64,000 bases of DNA from Mesorhizobium sp. B2-4-3 (lineage in GTDB: Bacteria > Pseudomonadota > Alphaproteobacteria > Rhizobiales > Rhizobiaceae): the NCBI RefSeq assembly GCF_006442815.1, contig NZ_VFVL01000011.1, positions 1-64,000 on the forward strand. Reading direction: 5' to 3'. Positions 35,707 through 45,160 of the stretch are shown in pieces. The notes under the pieces were generated by a model. It ran no database searches and was not told the DNA's origin. It was given only the letters and a program-made list of their open reading frames with translations. A program made the translations under genes and the position numbers. Each line of letters starts with the position of its first letter. Within the stretch, counting starts at the first letter, position 1.

Positions 35707-36159
35707 ATGGAAAATCCGCAATCCACGGCAAGCATAGCTGGCCATCCCATCCATCCCATGCTCGTCACCATCCCGATCGCCTGTTTCGTCGGGACCTTGC
35801 TCACCGATATCGTCTATTGGCAGACAGCGGAAATGACCTGGGCCAACTTCTCGGCCTGGCTCCTGACCGTGGGTGTCATTGTCGGCATTCTGGCCGCCAT
35901 CGCAGGGCTCACCGACTTTCTTGGGGGCCGCAAGATACGCGCTCAGCCGACCGCATGGCTGCACATGGCGGGTAACCTCGTCGTGCTCGTGCTGTCTTTC
36001 TTCAACATGCTCATCCACACGCGCGACGCCTGGTCATCCGTCGTGCCGACCGGGCTGATCTTGTCGGCGCTGGTGGTGATCGTCCTGATCTTCACGGGCT
36101 GGCTCGGCTGGGCGCTGGTCTATCGCCATCATGTAGGAGTGGCCGATGAGACGATTTGA
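35707..36159 (+). CDS. DUF2231 family membrane protein
   Basis: A 150-residue inner-membrane protein with four hydrophobic segments at about 17-38, 45-70, 84-103 and 112-135. The opening GHPIHPMLVTIPIA is the signature of DUF2231, a family with no established reaction, in which the histidines could bind heme or a metal. A GGAG ribosome site precedes the ATG. The gene overlaps the next one, a lipoprotein dehydrogenase, by 14 bases; membrane DUF2231 proteins are often found next to PQQ-like or sorbosone dehydrogenases, so it may be their membrane partner or electron carrier. Confidence 0.88.
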   Translation: MENPQSTASIAGHPIHPMLVTIPIACFVGTLLTDIVYWQTAEMTWANFSAWLLTVGVIVGILAAIAGLTDFLGGRKIRAQPTAWLHMAGNLVVLVLSFFNMLIHTRDAWSSVVPTGLILSALVVIVLIFTGWLGWALVYRHHVGVADETI

Positions 36160-37492
36160 TAGCGCAATCCAATGGACGACTGCGGCGCTCTGCTGCGCAA
36201 TGGCCCTGGGCCTTGCCGGCTGCAGCGACGACAACACCAACCCGAACGCGCAGATCGGTCCGAACCCGAAGCTGCCCGAGATAAACCAGTACCTGTTCCC
36301 GCCGATGCATCTGGCCTCGGTGGTCGGCTGGAAAAACGATGAAAAGCCGGCGGTCGCGCAAGGTCTGCAAATCGAGGCGCTGGCCAGGGGGCTTCAGCAT
36401 CCGCGCTCGCTTTACGTGCTGCCCAATGGCGACATACTGGTGGTGGAATCAACGGCGCCGACCGAAGCATCGGTCAAGCGGCCTAAGGACATCGTCATGG
36501 GCTGGGTCGAGAGCTGGGTCACCTCCGGCGGCGACACCGGGCCGAGCAACCGCATCACGCTCTTGCGCGACAGCAATGGCGACGGCAAGCCGGACTACCA
36601 GGGGGTGTTCCTCGACCATCTCAACTCGCCCTTCGGCGTGGCGCTGGTCGGCAACGACCTTTATGTCGCCAACACGGACGCGATTGTGCGCTACCCCTAT
36701 CAGCCGGGCGACACCAAGATCATGGCATCCGGCAAGGTGCTGACGCAACTGCCGGGCGGACCGATCGATCACCACTGGACGAAGAGCCTGGTGGCGAGTC
36801 CCGACGGTTCGCTGCTCTATGTCGGCGTCGGCTCGAACAGCAACATCACCGAGAACGGCATCCAGGCCGAGAAGGACCGCGCCGCGATCTGGGAGGTCGA
36901 TCGCGCCACCGGTCGCTCGCGCATTTTCGCCAGCGGGTTGCGCAATCCCAACGGGCTGTCGTTCGAGCCTCAGAGCAAGGCGCTTTGGACCGTTGTCAAC
37001 GAGCGCGACGAACTCGGGCCGAACCTCGTGCCGGATTACATGACATCGGTGAAGGACGGCGCCTTCTATGGCTGGCCCTATAGCTATTACGGCCAAAATG
37101 TCGATCCGCGTGTGATGCCGCAGCGGCCGGACATGGTGGCGAAGGCCATCCCGCCGGATTACGCGCTGAGTTCGCATGTCGCGCCGCTCGGGCTTGCCTT
37201 CTACACCGCGAACAACCTGCCGCAATCCTATCGCGGCGGCGCCTTTGTCGGCGAGCATGGCAGCTGGGATCGCTCCCGCTTCAACGGTTACAAGGTGATC
37301 TTCGTGCCGTTCAGCGGCGGGCATCCAAACGGCATGGCGCAGGACGTCGTCACCGGCTTCCTTGATGACAAGGGCGAGGCGAGGGGTCGTCCGGTCGGCG
37401 TTGCCGTCGACAAATCCGGCGCGCTGCTGATCGCCGACGATGTCGGCAACACGGTGTGGCGGGTGACCGCTGCGGCGCCTGGTTCCTCGTAG
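36146..37492 (+). CDS. Sorbosone dehydrogenase-like (PQQ-type beta-propeller) lipoprotein
   Basis: A 448-residue exported protein of the glucose/sorbosone dehydrogenase family. The N-terminus has a lipoprotein signal with lipobox LAGC (Cys25), so the mature protein is likely anchored to a membrane on the periplasmic side. The rest is a propeller with blocks ALARGLQHPRSLYVLPNGDILVVE, SGLRNPNGLSFEP and GAFVGEHGSWDRS, where PQQ-binding arginine and histidine residues are expected. It would oxidise an aldose or sorbosone-like sugar. It overlaps the DUF2231 gene, and the pair probably forms one unit. No PQQ synthesis genes are seen in the window. Confidence 0.87.
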   Translation: MRRFDSAIQWTTAALCCAMALGLAGCSDDNTNPNAQIGPNPKLPEINQYLFPPMHLASVVGWKNDEKPAVAQGLQIEALARGLQHPRSLYVLPNGDILVVESTAPTEASVKRPKDIVMGWVESWVTSGGDTGPSNRITLLRDSNGDGKPDYQGVFLDHLNSPFGVALVGNDLYVANTDAIVRYPYQPGDTKIMASGKVLTQLPGGPIDHHWTKSLVASPDGSLLYVGVGSNSNITENGIQAEKDRAAIWEVDRATGRSRIFASGLRNPNGLSFEPQSKALWTVVNERDELGPNLVPDYMTSVKDGAFYGWPYSYYGQNVDPRVMPQRPDMVAKAIPPDYALSSHVAPLGLAFYTANNLPQSYRGGAFVGEHGSWDRSRFNGYKVIFVPFSGGHPNGMAQDVVTGFLDDKGEARGRPVGVAVDKSGALLIADDVGNTVWRVTAAAPGSS

Positions 37493-37515
37493 GAACCTGG
37501 CTCAACGCCAATGTA

Positions 37516-38739
37516 TCAGCCCACCGGCTTCTGCAGCACGTCGAATTGCGGGTTGGTTTCCGAGAAGATCGGCAGGGCCGCGGCGCCGAGGACGGATGTG
37601 TCCTTTCCCGCTGCGCCGACCAGGACACGCGGCGTGGTACGGGCGCTGGTCGAGCTCACTGAGAGATGGAGCGGTTCCAGCCGCCCGGCCAGTGCCTCGA
37701 TCACCGGCAGAGGCATGAAGCCGCCGAGCACCACGGTCTCGGGGTCGAGCGCCATTTCAAGGACGTCGATCGCCTGCCGCAATGGCTCGACCGCCTCGGC
37801 GAGCCATGCTTCGAAGCGACTGTCGCCGCTTGCCAAAAGCTCTTCCAACAGGTCGGGGGAGGCATGATCGGGATCCGGCAGGTCGAGCCTGTCGTAGGCG
37901 GCGCGCAGCGAGACGTAGCGCTCCAGGCAGCCGCGCTTGCCGCAATCGCAGGGCAGGCCGCCTGGCTTGACGATGATGTGGCCGATCTCGCCGGCATTGT
38001 GGCGCCTGCCCTTGTAGAGATGGCCGTCGAGGAACAGGCCGGCGCCAAGGCCCGTTCCGATGAAGAGGTAGACGAAGCTGTCGAGCTTGCGGGCAACGCC
38101 GTAAAGCCGCTCGCCTACTGCCGCCGCTGTGGCGTCGTTCTCGACGATCACGGCGATGCCGGTCAGGCGCTCCAGTTCTTCGGCCACCGGAAAGTCCTGC
38201 CAGCCGGGAAGGGCGGTCGGCCCGACCGAAGTCATGCCTTCGACGCCGAACGGCCCGGGCATCGCCATCCCGGCGCCGAGCAGTCTCGTCCGGTCCAGCC
38301 GGCAGGTTGCGATCAGGTCGCTCGAGATCGCGGCTAGCAGCGGCATAGCCTGCGTTGGAGTCGGTCGGTCGACATCTCTCTCGACGCGCGCGCGCACGGT
38401 GCCGGAGAGATCGGTGACGACGCCGACGGCCAGCTGGTGGTCGAGCTGCAGGCCGATCGAATAACCGCCATCGGGGTTGATCGAGTAGGGGACGGCGGGT
38501 TGGCCGCGCGCGCCTTTCAGCGTTGCTTCAGGACGCAGCAGCCCGGCTGCTTCCAATTCCTCGACGATGTTGGAGATGGTCTGCGACGACAGCGCCGTCA
38601 GCCTTGCGATCGCGGCCCGCGACAGCGCGCCGTTGATGCGGATCGCTTCGATCACAACACGCCGGTTGTGCGATTTCGCCTGCTCGAGATTTGTGCCGGA
38701 GATGGCTTTCTTGGGGATCATGAGATAGTTACCAGCCAC
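37516..38739 (-). CDS. ROK-family transcriptional regulator
   Basis: A 407-residue ROK repressor. Residues 25-80 form a winged helix (SRAAIARLTALSSQTISNIVEELEAAGL), followed by the sugar-kinase-like domain with the zinc motif CDCGKRGC and GTGLGAGLF phosphate loop. Such proteins repress sugar or polyol genes and release DNA on binding a sugar. The GTG at 38739 with AGGG upstream was chosen; the ATG at 38721 would remove six residues. It is divergent from the glycosyltransferase gene, and an AT-rich palindrome (AAATCAA-G-TTGATTT) sits 25 bases in front of it, which suggests autoregulation and perhaps control of the glycan genes on the other side. Confidence 0.88.
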   Translation of the reverse strand: MAGNYLMIPKKAISGTNLEQAKSHNRRVVIEAIRINGALSRAAIARLTALSSQTISNIVEELEAAGLLRPEATLKGARGQPAVPYSINPDGGYSIGLQLDHQLAVGVVTDLSGTVRARVERDVDRPTPTQAMPLLAAISSDLIATCRLDRTRLLGAGMAMPGPFGVEGMTSVGPTALPGWQDFPVAEELERLTGIAVIVENDATAAAVGERLYGVARKLDSFVYLFIGTGLGAGLFLDGHLYKGRRHNAGEIGHIIVKPGGLPCDCGKRGCLERYVSLRAAYDRLDLPDPDHASPDLLEELLASGDSRFEAWLAEAVEPLRQAIDVLEMALDPETVVLGGFMPLPVIEALAGRLEPLHLSVSSTSARTTPRVLVGAAGKDTSVLGAAALPIFSETNPQFDVLQKPVG

Positions 38740-38764
38740 GGCAACCCTAGAATGCCACTTTAGA

Positions 38765-38779
38765 AAATCAAGTTGATTT
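38765..38779. promoter_or_regulatory. Putative ROK operator, AAATCAA-G-TTGATTT
   Basis: A perfect palindrome with 7-base arms and a single central base in the only AT-rich part of the divergent gap between the ROK gene and the glycosyltransferase. Position and symmetry fit an autoregulatory operator; the binder is inferred. Confidence 0.45.
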
Positions 38780-38945
38780 AGTTACTTGGCGCCCGGCATC
38801 GAATTCGGAGAGCGCGGCGTGGTTCAACGCCGTGCGGGCCTTTCGTGCCCTATCGAGCGGATATCGACCCGTGCCCGCGACCAATTGGGCAGGAACGATC
38901 TCGCGGCTGACGCATTTTGCCTCGCGTCAACAGCCGAGGGACCAG

Positions 38946-40004
38946 ATGCGCATAGCCCATGTCGCGCCGCTCTATGAATCCGTGCCGCCGAAACTATATG
39001 GCGGCACGGAGCGGATTGTCTTCTACATCACCGAAGCACTCGTCGAGCTCGGGCATGACGTCACGCTGTTCGCGAGCGGCGACAGCGAGACTTCGGCGCG
39101 GCTGGCGCCAGGCCGCGACCAGGCGATACGCCTCGACCCGCGGCCGAAGAAATCGGAAATCGCCGCGCATCTGGCGATGCTCGCCGATGTGCGCGAACGC
39201 GCCGGCGAATTCGACGTCATCCATTTCCATCTCAGCCACTTCCTGCATTTTCCGTTCTTCGAGGAGATCGCGGGTCGCACGGTGACGACGCCGCATGGCC
39301 GGCTCGACTATGTCGACTTGGCGCCGGCCTACCAACGTTTCCCGCGTTTCCCGATGATCTCGATTTCACAAAGCCAGAAGCGCGGTCTGCCGGATGCGAA
39401 TTGGCTCGCCACGATCCATCACGGATTGCCGCTCGATGCCTATCAGCCGACTTATCAGCCGCAAGCGGAAGAGCCGTATCTGGCCTTCCTCGGACGCCTG
39501 TCCCGCGACAAGCGGCCGGACCGCGCCATCGAGATCGCGCGGCGGTCCGGGTTGAAGTTGAAGCTGGCGGCCAAGATCGGCGACGACGACCGCGCTTATT
39601 TCCGCGGTAACATCGAGGCGCTCATCGATGGCGACCGCATCGACTATGTCGGCGAGATCACGGAAAACGAGAAGGCCAAGTTTCTCGGCAACGCGGCAGG
39701 TCTCTTGTTCCCCATCGACTGGCCGGAGCCGTTCGGCCTCGTCGCGATCGAGGCCATGGCCTGCGGCACACCGGTGATTGCCTGGGATCAAGGCGCCTTG
39801 CCGGAGATCGTCGACACCGGCGTCACCGGCTTCGTCGTGGACAGCGTGGACGATGCGGTCGCGTCGATGCCGGCGCTTCTCGACCTCGACCGGCAGCAGG
39901 TGAGGGCGGTTTTCGAGACAAGGTTCTCGGCGGCAAGAATGGCACGCGACTACCTCGCTGCCTATATGCGCCTGACTGGCATGCCGGAGGCCAAGGCCTC
40001 CTGA
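38946..40004 (+). CDS. Glycosyltransferase family 4 protein
   Basis: A 352-residue GT-B fold glycosyltransferase. The N-terminal acceptor domain begins MRIAHVAPLYESVPPKLYGG, and the nucleotide-sugar domain has the E-x7-E motif in EPFGLVAIEAMACGTPVIA. It transfers a sugar from a nucleotide donor; the acceptor is not evident. GAGGG precedes the ATG at 38946; a longer open frame upstream reads into the promoter. It is followed after 153 bases of extragenic repeat by the debranching-type glucosidase and then otsAB, a group that suggests stress-related trehalose or glucan metabolism. Confidence 0.88.
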   Translation: MRIAHVAPLYESVPPKLYGGTERIVFYITEALVELGHDVTLFASGDSETSARLAPGRDQAIRLDPRPKKSEIAAHLAMLADVRERAGEFDVIHFHLSHFLHFPFFEEIAGRTVTTPHGRLDYVDLAPAYQRFPRFPMISISQSQKRGLPDANWLATIHHGLPLDAYQPTYQPQAEEPYLAFLGRLSRDKRPDRAIEIARRSGLKLKLAAKIGDDDRAYFRGNIEALIDGDRIDYVGEITENEKAKFLGNAAGLLFPIDWPEPFGLVAIEAMACGTPVIAWDQGALPEIVDTGVTGFVVDSVDDAVASMPALLDLDRQQVRAVFETRFSAARMARDYLAAYMRLTGMPEAKAS

Positions 40005-40020
40005 CGTTCACTGCCTAGAG

Positions 40021-40062
40021 CCGGATGATTTCAGGTCTGTTCGACCCGAAATCTGAATCCGG
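40021..40062. repeat. Extragenic palindrome CCGGATGATTTCAGGTC
   Basis: An imperfect inverted repeat: 40021-40037 pairs with 40043-40062 (GACCCGAAATCTGAATCCGG). It lies between the glycosyltransferase and the glucosidase, directly before a second palindromic element at 40079-40132, and looks like a dispersed extragenic repeat rather than a terminator. Confidence 0.55.
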
Positions 40063-40078
40063 CACTAAATCAAAGAGA

Positions 40079-40132
40079 TAGAGCACGATGTTGTCCGAAA
40101 GCTGCTTCACACTTTTCGGCATCATGCTCTAG
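40079..40132. repeat. GCATGAT/CCGAAAA extragenic element, copy 1 (degenerate)
   Basis: TAGAGCACGATG at the left pairs with CATCATGCTCTA at the right with one mismatch; in between are TTGTCCGAAA and ACTTTTCGG, which also pair. The layout is the same as in the elements at 42372-42422 and 45916-45985. Confidence 0.65.
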
Positions 40133-40157
40133 GGCGGGGCAAACGAAGAGGTGATGA

Positions 40158-42320
40158 ATGACGGAGCTCGACGAGCGCAAGCTTGATCCCGCCGTGGCCC
40201 TTTCCTCGCTCGACGAGACGGCGCCACGCGAACCGCACCGGCTTTTTGCGCTCAAGCAGGGCGACTGCTTCGCCGTCGCCGACGCCTATGGCGACATCAG
40301 GGGCGCCGGCGACGGCTTCTTCCGCGACGACACGCGCGTGCTGTCCGAATTCCGGCTGACCATCGGCGGCAGGCAGATGTCGCTGCTCGGCGCCTCACTC
40401 AGCCAGGACAATGTGCTGTTCACGTCCAACCTGACCAATTTGCCGATCCATAGTGCCGGCGGCCGCGATATCCCTCAGGGCGCGATCCATATCGAACGGG
40501 TCAGGCTGATCTGGCAGGACAGGCTGTTCGAGCGCATCACGCTTTCCAATTATAGCCGCGAGCATTCGACCATCACCGCCTCGCTGCATTTTTCCGCCGA
40601 CTTTCGCGACATGTTCGAGGTGCGCGGCTCGACCCGGGTAAAGCGCGGCACAACGCATGCCGCTAAAGCAGACAAGACCTCGGTGCTGCTCGGCTATGAT
40701 GGCCTCGACGGTCTGCCGCGGCTTTCCGCGGTCTCCTTTTCGCAGGCGCCCGACCAACTGAGCGACAATCGCGCCGATTTCCTCATCGCGGTGACCAAGC
40801 GCAGTCAAAAAGTCCTCTACATCGAAGTGGGTCCCGAGGTCGCTGATCCGCCCGATCGGGACCGTTTCCGCGCCGCGGCGGCACGCGCCCGCTTCGGCAT
40901 GCGCGCCAAGCGCCGGCATGGCGCCACGGTGCACAGCTCGGGCCGCGTCTTCAACGATTGGGTCGAGCGCGCGCGTGCCGATGTGGCGCTGCTCACCACC
41001 GAGCTTTCGACCGGGCCTTACCCTTATGCCGGCATCCCCTGGTTTTCGACGGCGTTCGGCCGCGACGGCGTGATCTCGAGCCTGCAGATGCTTTGGCTCA
41101 ATCCCGGACTGGCGCGCGGCGTGCTGGCCTTTCTTGCCGAGCACCAGGCGACGGAGACTTCGCCTTTCAGCGATTCCCAGCCTGGCAAGATCATGCATGA
41201 GACGCGCAAGGGCGAGATGGCGGCGCTGCGCGAGCTTCCGTTCGGCCGCTATTACGGCGGCGTCGACACCACGCCGCTTTATATCCTTCTGGCTTCCGCC
41301 TATGCCGACCGCACAGGCGACATGGCCTTCATCGACAAGCTTTGGCCCTCGCTCAAAGCCGCCGCCGAGTGGACGGAGGAGGCGAGCCGGGCCACCGGTT
41401 TCGTCACCTACCAGCGCGCCGCCGAGTCCGGTCTCGCCAACCAGGGCTGGAAGGACAGTTTCGATTCTGTCTTCCACGCCGACGGCCGCATCCCCAAGGG
41501 GCCGATCGCGCTGGTCGAGGTGCAGGGTTATGTCTTTGCCGCTTTCCGCGGCCTGGCGGCGCTCGCGCGCCGCCGCGGCGAATATGCGGACGCCGAGCAT
41601 TGGGAAAACCGGGCCGAGGAAATGCGGGTCGCCGTGGAACGCGACTTCTGGCTGGACGACCTGAATTTCTATGCACTGGCCATCGATGGCGAGGGCCAGC
41701 CCTGCAAGGTTCGAACAACAAATGCCGGGCATCTGCTTTTTGTCGGGCTGCCGCAGCCCGAGCGCGCCAAGCTGATCGCCGACCAGTTGCTGTCGGCCGC
41801 CTTCCATTCCGGCTGGGGGTTGCGGACGCTCGCCGACGATGCGGTGTTCTTCAATCCGATGTCCTACCACAACGGCTCAATCTGGCCGCATGACACCGCG
41901 CTTTGCGGCGTGGGCCTGGCGCGTTACGGCGAGCGCGACAGCGTGGTACGGCTGATGAGCGGCACGTTCGAGTCGGCCGTGCATTTCAACATGCGGCTGC
42001 CGGAACTGTTCTGCGGCTTCACGCGCGCGCCCGGCGAGGCGCCGATCGCCTATCCCGTCGCCTGCCTGCCGCAGGCCTGGTCGGCGGGCTCCACCTTCAT
42101 GCTGATGCAGGCCTGCCTTGGCCTGGAGATCGACGGCTGGGAAGGTGAACTGCACGTCACGCGGCCAAGGCTGCCGATCGGCATCGACACGCTCACGCTC
42201 CGGCATCTCTCGGTCGGCGACAAGGCGGTCGATCTCACCTTCCAGCGGGTCGGCGACCGCGTCGTGGCCTTCCTTTCCGATCGTCATGAAGGCCAGGTGC
42301 CGCTTATCGTGCGGACTTAG
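40158..42320 (+). CDS. Amylo-alpha-1,6-glucosidase-like protein (GDE_N_bis plus GH-type catalytic domain)
   Basis: A 720-residue protein. The first 220 residues match the N-terminal domain of bacterial glycogen-debranching proteins (LFALKQGDCFAVADAYGDIRGAGDGFFRDDTRVLSEF), and the rest is an alpha/alpha toroid glucosidase domain (PWFSTAFGRDGVISSLQMLWLNP; FNPMSYHNGSIWPHDTALC). Family members hydrolyse alpha-glucosidic bonds in the cytoplasm; there is no signal peptide. GAAGAGGTG precedes the ATG. It sits between a glycosyltransferase and otsAB, as is common in rhizobia. The exact substrate, whether glycogen branches or an alpha-glucoside, is not fixed by sequence. Confidence 0.87.
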   Translation: MTELDERKLDPAVALSSLDETAPREPHRLFALKQGDCFAVADAYGDIRGAGDGFFRDDTRVLSEFRLTIGGRQMSLLGASLSQDNVLFTSNLTNLPIHSAGGRDIPQGAIHIERVRLIWQDRLFERITLSNYSREHSTITASLHFSADFRDMFEVRGSTRVKRGTTHAAKADKTSVLLGYDGLDGLPRLSAVSFSQAPDQLSDNRADFLIAVTKRSQKVLYIEVGPEVADPPDRDRFRAAAARARFGMRAKRRHGATVHSSGRVFNDWVERARADVALLTTELSTGPYPYAGIPWFSTAFGRDGVISSLQMLWLNPGLARGVLAFLAEHQATETSPFSDSQPGKIMHETRKGEMAALRELPFGRYYGGVDTTPLYILLASAYADRTGDMAFIDKLWPSLKAAAEWTEEASRATGFVTYQRAAESGLANQGWKDSFDSVFHADGRIPKGPIALVEVQGYVFAAFRGLAALARRRGEYADAEHWENRAEEMRVAVERDFWLDDLNFYALAIDGEGQPCKVRTTNAGHLLFVGLPQPERAKLIADQLLSAAFHSGWGLRTLADDAVFFNPMSYHNGSIWPHDTALCGVGLARYGERDSVVRLMSGTFESAVHFNMRLPELFCGFTRAPGEAPIAYPVACLPQAWSAGSTFMLMQACLGLEIDGWEGELHVTRPRLPIGIDTLTLRHLSVGDKAVDLTFQRVGDRVVAFLSDRHEGQVPLIVRT

Positions 42321-42358
42321 ACCGTGATGGCGTTTCGTTGAATCGCCATCACAGTCTA
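42318..42358 (+). repeat. Inverted repeat after the glucosidase gene
   Basis: TAGACCGTGATGGCG (starting with the gene's own stop codon) pairs with CGCCATCACAGTCTA around an 11-base loop. There is no long T-run, though TAACTCTTTGTT follows. It may act as a terminator-like stem or be part of the adjacent repeat family. Confidence 0.55.
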
Positions 42359-42371
42359 ACTCTTTGTTAGG

Positions 42372-42422
42372 GCATGATCTTTCTCCGAAAACCGGTTCCC
42401 ACTTTTCGGGATCATGCTCTAG
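42372..42422. repeat. GCATGAT/CCGAAAA extragenic element, copy 2
   Basis: GCATGATC at 42372-42379 pairs with GATCATGC at 42410-42417, and the inner CCGAAAA pairs with TTTTCGG around ACCGGTTCCCAC. It lies in the leader of otsA. It is the most regular of the three copies in this window. Confidence 0.75.
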
Positions 42423-42573
42423 AAGAAGGCGTCGCAAGTCCGCGTTCAACAATCGAAAAATGTCGGAACCCATGGCCGGTTTGTGCGTTCCACACCCTGA
42501 ACCGGTTCACCGGTCCGCAGCCGGCAAGAATGAAAAACAAAGAGCGGACAGCCGGAGGCAACCTGGCATTTCA

Positions 42574-44361
42574 ATGACACAATATGGCGTCGACCTTTTT
42601 TTGGTCCTTATTCTCGCAAGCCTAGGACTTTCCGCTCTGGCGACCTTCATTTCAGTTTCACGGCATCGGCGCCAGCACGCGCGAGCCTCCGTTCCACCGG
42701 GCGATGATGTTGCGTCCGAGGCCGCGCGCAAGGTGCTGCGCGAGTTCGAGAAGAACGGCCAGTCGGTGGATGCGGCTCTCGTGAGCTGGTCGCCGGAAAC
42801 CTTGCGCAAGATCCTCGACGAGGATCTGCCGGATGCGCAGGTCATCGTCGTCTCCAACCGCGAGCCGTATATCCACAACGAGTCCAAGGACGGCGAGGTC
42901 GAATTGGTGGTGCCGGCGAGCGGATTGGTTTCCGCGCTGGAGCCGATCACGCGCGCATGCGCCGGCACCTGGATCGCCTATGGCGGCGGCAGCGCCGACC
43001 GGACCGTGGTCGATGGAAACGACCGCGTGCAGGTGCCGCCTGGCCATCCCTCCTACACGCTGCGCCGGGTTTGGCTGAGCGATGACGAATATCAAGGCTA
43101 CTATCTCGGCTTCGCCAATGAGGGTCTGTGGCCGCTCTGCCATATCGCGTTCACGCGCCCGATCTTTCGCGAGTCGGACTGGGAGGCCTATGAGGCCGTC
43201 AACCGCAAATTCGCCGAGACGGTAGTTGCCGAGGCGCGCAACGAGCGGCCGATCGTGCTGGTCCAGGACTACCACTTCGCGCTCTTGCCGCGCATGATCC
43301 GTGAGCGGCTGCCCGAGGCGATCGTCATCACCTTCTGGCATATCCCCTGGCCGAATTCGGAAGTGTTCAGCATCTGCCCCTGGCGCGAACGCATCCTGGA
43401 CGGACTGCTCGGCAGTTCGATCGTGGGCTTCCACACCCAGTTCCACGCCAACAACTTCACCGAGAGCGTCGACCGCTTCATGGAGAGCCGCATCGAGCGA
43501 GCCGATGCCGCCATTTCCTATGGTGGTCAGGTGACGCTGGTGCATTCCTATCCGATTTCGATCGAATGGCCGGTCGAGCTCCTGAAAGCCCTGCCCAGCG
43601 TCGAGGAATGCCGGGCACGCGTCCGCAAGCGGTTCAGGATTCCAGCCGGCGCCAAGCTTTGCGTCGGCGTCGAGCGTCTCGACTACACCAAAGGCATCCT
43701 CGATCGTTTCCATGCGCTCGAGGAGCTGTTCATTCGCCATCCTGAAATGGTGGGTAAAGTCGCGTTCCTGCAGATCGCGGCGCCGAGCCGAGGCACGTTG
43801 CCGGCCTACAAGCAGCTGTATGAGGAATGCCTGCGCTGTGCCGAGGAGCTCAACCAGCGCTACGGCAGCGAATCCTACCGGCCGGTCGTCATGGTAGCCG
43901 AGCACCATTCGCAGGCCGCGGTCTATGAACTTTATCGCGCGGCCGACATCTGCCTCGTCACCAGCCTGCATGACGGCATGAACCTCGTGGCCAAGGAGTT
44001 CGTGGCCTCGCGCGACGACGAGCAGGGCGTGCTGCTGCTCAGCACCTTCGCCGGCGCCTCGCGCGAGTTGCTGGAGGCACTGATCGTCAATCCCTACGAC
44101 GCGGCGATGATGAGCGAGACGATGCTGCAGGCGCTGACCATGGGAACGGACGAGCAGCATGAGCGCATGCGGCGCATGCGGGATATCGTGCGCGACAACA
44201 ATGTCTATCGCTGGGCCGGCAGCATGCTGCTCGACGCGGCGCGGCTGAGAAAGCGCGGCGACCTCGACCGGGTCACTGCCTTATACGACCGGCCGACAGG
44301 CCCCACAGGGGACAATGTCGTCTCCATGTTCGAACGCAAACAGGCAGTCGGATTCCGATGA
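42574..44361 (+). CDS. otsA: Alpha,alpha-trehalose-phosphate synthase with N-terminal membrane anchor
   Basis: A 595-residue GT20 enzyme that makes trehalose 6-phosphate from UDP-glucose and glucose 6-phosphate. Residues 90-570 are the catalytic part, with [21 protein letters not shown] and [17 protein letters not shown]. Unlike standard OtsA, which starts near VSNR, this protein has about 90 extra residues, including a strong membrane segment at about 7-28 followed by RHRRQHAR. By the positive-inside rule the catalytic part stays cytoplasmic, tethered to the membrane. The ATG at 42574 has a GGAGG 16 bases upstream, which is far; no better in-frame start keeps the full segment. Its stop overlaps otsB (ATGA). 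Confidence 0.9.
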   Translation: MTQYGVDLFLVLILASLGLSALATFISVSRHRRQHARASVPPGDDVASEAARKVLREFEKNGQSVDAALVSWSPETLRKILDEDLPDAQVIVVSNREPYIHNESKDGEVELVVPASGLVSALEPITRACAGTWIAYGGGSADRTVVDGNDRVQVPPGHPSYTLRRVWLSDDEYQGYYLGFANEGLWPLCHIAFTRPIFRESDWEAYEAVNRKFAETVVAEARNERPIVLVQDYHFALLPRMIRERLPEAIVITFWHIPWPNSEVFSICPWRERILDGLLGSSIVGFHTQFHANNFTESVDRFMESRIERADAAISYGGQVTLVHSYPISIEWPVELLKALPSVEECRARVRKRFRIPAGAKLCVGVERLDYTKGILDRFHALEELFIRHPEMVGKVAFLQIAAPSRGTLPAYKQLYEECLRCAEELNQRYGSESYRPVVMVAEHHSQAAVYELYRAADICLVTSLHDGMNLVAKEFVASRDDEQGVLLLSTFAGASRELLEALIVNPYDAAMMSETMLQALTMGTDEQHERMRRMRDIVRDNNVYRWAGSMLLDAARLRKRGDLDRVTALYDRPTGPTGDNVVSMFERKQAVGFR

Positions 44362-45140
44362 CCATTCAAGCAGACCTTACCCCGCCGCTTCCCGAAGGCC
44401 GGTGGGCGCTTTTCCTCGACATCGACGGCACCTTGCTGGAGCATGCAGCGCATCCCGACGCCGTCTCGGTCAGCGAGGAGTTGCGCATTCTCCTGGAGAG
44501 GATCGAGCGGCGGCTCGACGGTGCGCTCGCCTTCATCACAGGGCGCTCGATAGCAGCCGTCGACCATCTGTTCGACCCGTTGAAACTGCGGATCGCCGGC
44601 CTCTACGGGCTGGAACACAGGCTCGCGCCGGACGGAAAGATCGAAGCCGCTGACGAGCCGGCGGATATGGCGGCGCTCGCCGACGAGATCGAACTCGAGC
44701 TGGCGAGCAAGGCCGTCTATGTCGAGCGCAAGGGGCCAGTGCTCGCCATCCACACGAGAGCCGCCCCGCAGCTTCTGGCGCGGGCGACGGAATTGGTCGA
44801 GGCAGCACTTGCGCGCTTGCCGCAAGGCTACCGCGTGATCGCCGGAAATGCCGGCGTCGAGCTGATGCCGCTGGAAGCGGCCAAGGGCGCCGCGATCCGG
44901 CGCTTCATGCAGCTCGATCCGTTCACCGGCAGGCGCCCGGTGTTCCTCGGCGACGATACGTCCGACGAGAACGGCTTCGACACGGTCAACGCCGCGGGTG
45001 GGATCTCGATCCGCGTCAAGCCGCAAGGCGAGACCGCTGCGCGCTTCGCCATCGAAGATGTCGCGAGCGCCATTGCCTGGCTCGAAGCCAATTTCGGGAA
45101 GCCGGCCACGCAAGCGGCCAGCCGCAATCTCGTCGCCTAA
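44358..45140 (+). CDS. otsB: Trehalose-6-phosphate phosphatase
   Basis: A 260-residue HAD-superfamily phosphatase that releases trehalose from trehalose 6-phosphate. The nucleophile motif is DIDGT at 21-25, and the last acidic motif is GDDTSDENGF. It starts inside the otsA stop codon (ATGA), giving coupled production of the two enzymes. It ends 20 bases before the converging ABC ATPase gene. Trehalose made this way protects rhizobia against drying and osmotic stress; no osmotic regulator is seen next to the genes. Confidence 0.93.
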   Translation: MTIQADLTPPLPEGRWALFLDIDGTLLEHAAHPDAVSVSEELRILLERIERRLDGALAFITGRSIAAVDHLFDPLKLRIAGLYGLEHRLAPDGKIEAADEPADMAALADEIELELASKAVYVERKGPVLAIHTRAAPQLLARATELVEAALARLPQGYRVIAGNAGVELMPLEAAKGAAIRRFMQLDPFTGRRPVFLGDDTSDENGFDTVNAAGGISIRVKPQGETAARFAIEDVASAIAWLEANFGKPATQAASRNLVA

Positions 45141-45160
45141 GCCGGCCAAGCGCTACGCCG

